DNA of 7,010 bases from Acidimicrobiaceae bacterium. Lineage in GTDB: Bacteria; Actinomycetota; Acidimicrobiia; Acidimicrobiales; UBA8190. Both the position numbers and the translations under genes were made by a program. Below are positions 6,141 to 7,010 of this stretch, in pieces. The stretch covers positions 1 to 7,010 of the forward strand of contig PKWD01000213.1 in the NCBI GenBank assembly GCA_003131945.1, given 5' to 3'. Every line of letters begins with the position of its first letter. Position 1 is the stretch's first letter. A model generated the notes under the pieces. That model saw only the letters and a list, made by a program, of their open reading frames with translations. It searched no databases and was not told where the DNA came from.

Positions 6141-6833
6141 GGGGCGACGCCCGTCGAGGTGTGGTGGTCGGATCGTCGTGCGGGGGACCAGCGCACGGTC
6201 GACACCGGCTCCCTTCCTCCGGCGGTCCCGGCCGGTTTGTCGGTGCATCGGCTGCGCCAGGTCCACGGCACCGACGTGATGGTCGTCGATGCTCCACCTC
6301 CCCCGGGATGCTCGGTCTGGGCGCCCTCGGCCGACGGCCGGCCCCCCGAGGGCGATGCCGTGGTGGCCGTGGGGTCGGGGTCGTGTGTGGCCGTCCTCAC
6401 CGCTGATTGTGCCCCGGTGGCCCTCGGGTCCCCCGAGGGCATCCACAGCGCCGTGCACGTGGGCTGGCGGGGCCTGGTGGCGGGTGTGATCGACCGGGCG
6501 GTGACGACCATGCGTGGGTTGGGTGCCACCGCCGTGGTGGCGGGGCTCGGTCCCACGATCCACCCCTGTTGCTACGCGTTCGGACCCGCTGACCTCGACG
6601 CCGTGGCCGCCGTGGCCGGCGCCGGGGTCCGCTCGGTGACCTCCGATGGAGGGCCCGCTCTCGATCTGCCGGCGGCCGTGCGCGCCCGGCTGCGCGCCGC
6701 CGGTGCCCAGGTCGTCGTCGATGTCGACCGGTGCACGGCCTGCGGGGGTGACGGGTTCTCCCACCGGTTACGGCGTGACGAGGCGCGCCAGGCGGTCTTC
6801 GTGTGGAGCCTGGCCCGGGACGGGCCGCCGTGA
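6138..6833 (+). CDS. pgeF: PgeF / YlmD / YfiH-family peptidoglycan editing factor (multicopper-oxidase-like fold)
   Basis: The E. coli family member prevents L-Ser from entering the first stem-peptide position, acting on UDP-MurNAc-L-Ser; related proteins, including human LACC1/FAMIN, have purine nucleoside phosphorylase and deaminase activity. The product is about 231 residues, close to the usual 240-250. Metal and active-site motifs are in the expected order: LRQVHGTDV (His43), TADCAPV (Cys91) and HVGWRG (His107), followed by GLGPTIHPCCY and a C-terminal CTACG...GFSHR region that matches the family. The start is uncertain. The TTG at 6138 is the first common start codon after an in-frame stop at 6060-6062, but it has no clear Shine-Dalgarno and sits in an inverted repeat; GTG at 6159 is an alternative that would lose seven residues. 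It lies 31 bases after ftsZ and is probably co-transcribed. Its stop overlaps the next gene as GTGA. Confidence 0.88.
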   Translation: MGATPVEVWWSDRRAGDQRTVDTGSLPPAVPAGLSVHRLRQVHGTDVMVVDAPPPPGCSVWAPSADGRPPEGDAVVAVGSGSCVAVLTADCAPVALGSPEGIHSAVHVGWRGLVAGVIDRAVTTMRGLGATAVVAGLGPTIHPCCYAFGPADLDAVAAVAGAGVRSVTSDGGPALDLPAAVRARLRAAGAQVVVDVDRCTACGGDGFSHRLRRDEARQAVFVWSLARDGPP

Positions 6834-7010
6834 GCCCACCGGAGGGACTGGCCCCGGCCCCGGCCCCGGCCGTGGTGGCGGCGCGTGTCGAGGAGGTCCG
6901 GCGACGGATCCGGGCCACGGGACGCGACCCGGCCACGGTGCGGTTGGTGGCGGTGACGAAGGGATTCGACGCCGGTGCCGTGACGGCGGCACTGGCGGCG
7001 GGGGGGGACG
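6830..7010 (+). CDS. YggS/YlmE-family PLP homeostasis protein, 5' part only
   Basis: The frame opens with GTG at 6830, overlapping the pgeF stop as GTGA, and is still open at the window edge after 60 codons of a protein usually about 230 long. The segment RLVAVTKGF places Lys44 where the family's PLP-binding lysine lies (usual form LVAVSK). The helix before it, ARVEEVRRRIRATGRDP (19-35), matches the family N-terminus. Members bind pyridoxal 5'-phosphate in an alanine-racemase-like barrel without known catalysis and keep PLP and amino-acid pools balanced. In actinobacteria and firmicutes this gene (ylmE) commonly follows ylmD and precedes sepF. The N-terminal tip has an Ala-Pro run (residues 8-14) encoded by three GCCCCG hexamers, probably unstructured. 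The identification rests on a short piece plus context. Confidence 0.85.
   Translation, partial: MSPPEGLAPAPAPAVVAARVEEVRRRIRATGRDPATVRLVAVTKGFDAGAVTAALAAGGD

Noticed and set aside
6116..6146. Intrinsic terminator between ftsZ and pgeF
   Set aside because: The stem is short and is followed by a run of G rather than T.
1..7010. Search for mobile elements, phage or defence genes, CRISPR arrays, tRNA or rRNA
   Set aside because: No transposase, long terminal inverted repeats, spaced direct repeats or structural RNA signatures were seen; the window is filled by core cell wall and division genes.

Overview
This window is a high-GC (about 70% by eye) segment of an actinobacterial division and cell wall (dcw) cluster. 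All recognisable genes lie on the + strand, in the order ftsW (3' end only), murG, murC, murB, ftsQ, ftsZ, pgeF (ylmD/yfiH family) and the 5' end of a yggS/ylmE-type PLP-binding gene. An actinobacterium is suggested by the base composition, frequent GTG starts, the absence of ftsA between ftsQ and ftsZ, and the ftsZ-ylmD-ylmE order, which in actinobacteria is normally followed by sepF. Having murB between murC and ftsQ, with several family motifs drifted from the usual actinobacterial form, fits a deep-branching class such as Acidimicrobiia. That placement is inference.

Region 1 (1-4800) is one compact transcription unit for lipid II synthesis and early division proteins. FtsW polymerises glycan from lipid II. 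MurG makes lipid II from lipid I. MurB completes UDP-MurNAc, and MurC adds the first stem-peptide amino acid. FtsQ is the bitopic divisome scaffold. Each of the four junctions is a 4-base stop/start overlap (GTGA three times, ATGA once), so the chain is probably translationally coupled.

Region 2 (4801-5002) is the only sizeable non-coding gap. It holds a well-formed sigma70-type promoter (TTGACC, 17 bases, TAGGGT), a predicted leader of about 130 bases with an imperfect hairpin, and a good ribosome binding site in front of ftsZ. FtsZ can therefore be expressed independently of the upstream operon.

Region 3 (5003-7010) holds ftsZ, then after 31 bases pgeF, which is thought to remove wrongly made UDP-MurNAc-L-Ser, then a yggS-type gene that overlaps pgeF by 4 bases and runs off the window.

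I see no mobile element, CRISPR array, RNA gene or foreign island. No new multi-gene system is visible. The points worth a second look are local: rewritten conserved motifs in MurG and MurC, the ftsZ leader, an inverted repeat covering the likely pgeF start codon, and long G/C homopolymers inside essential genes.
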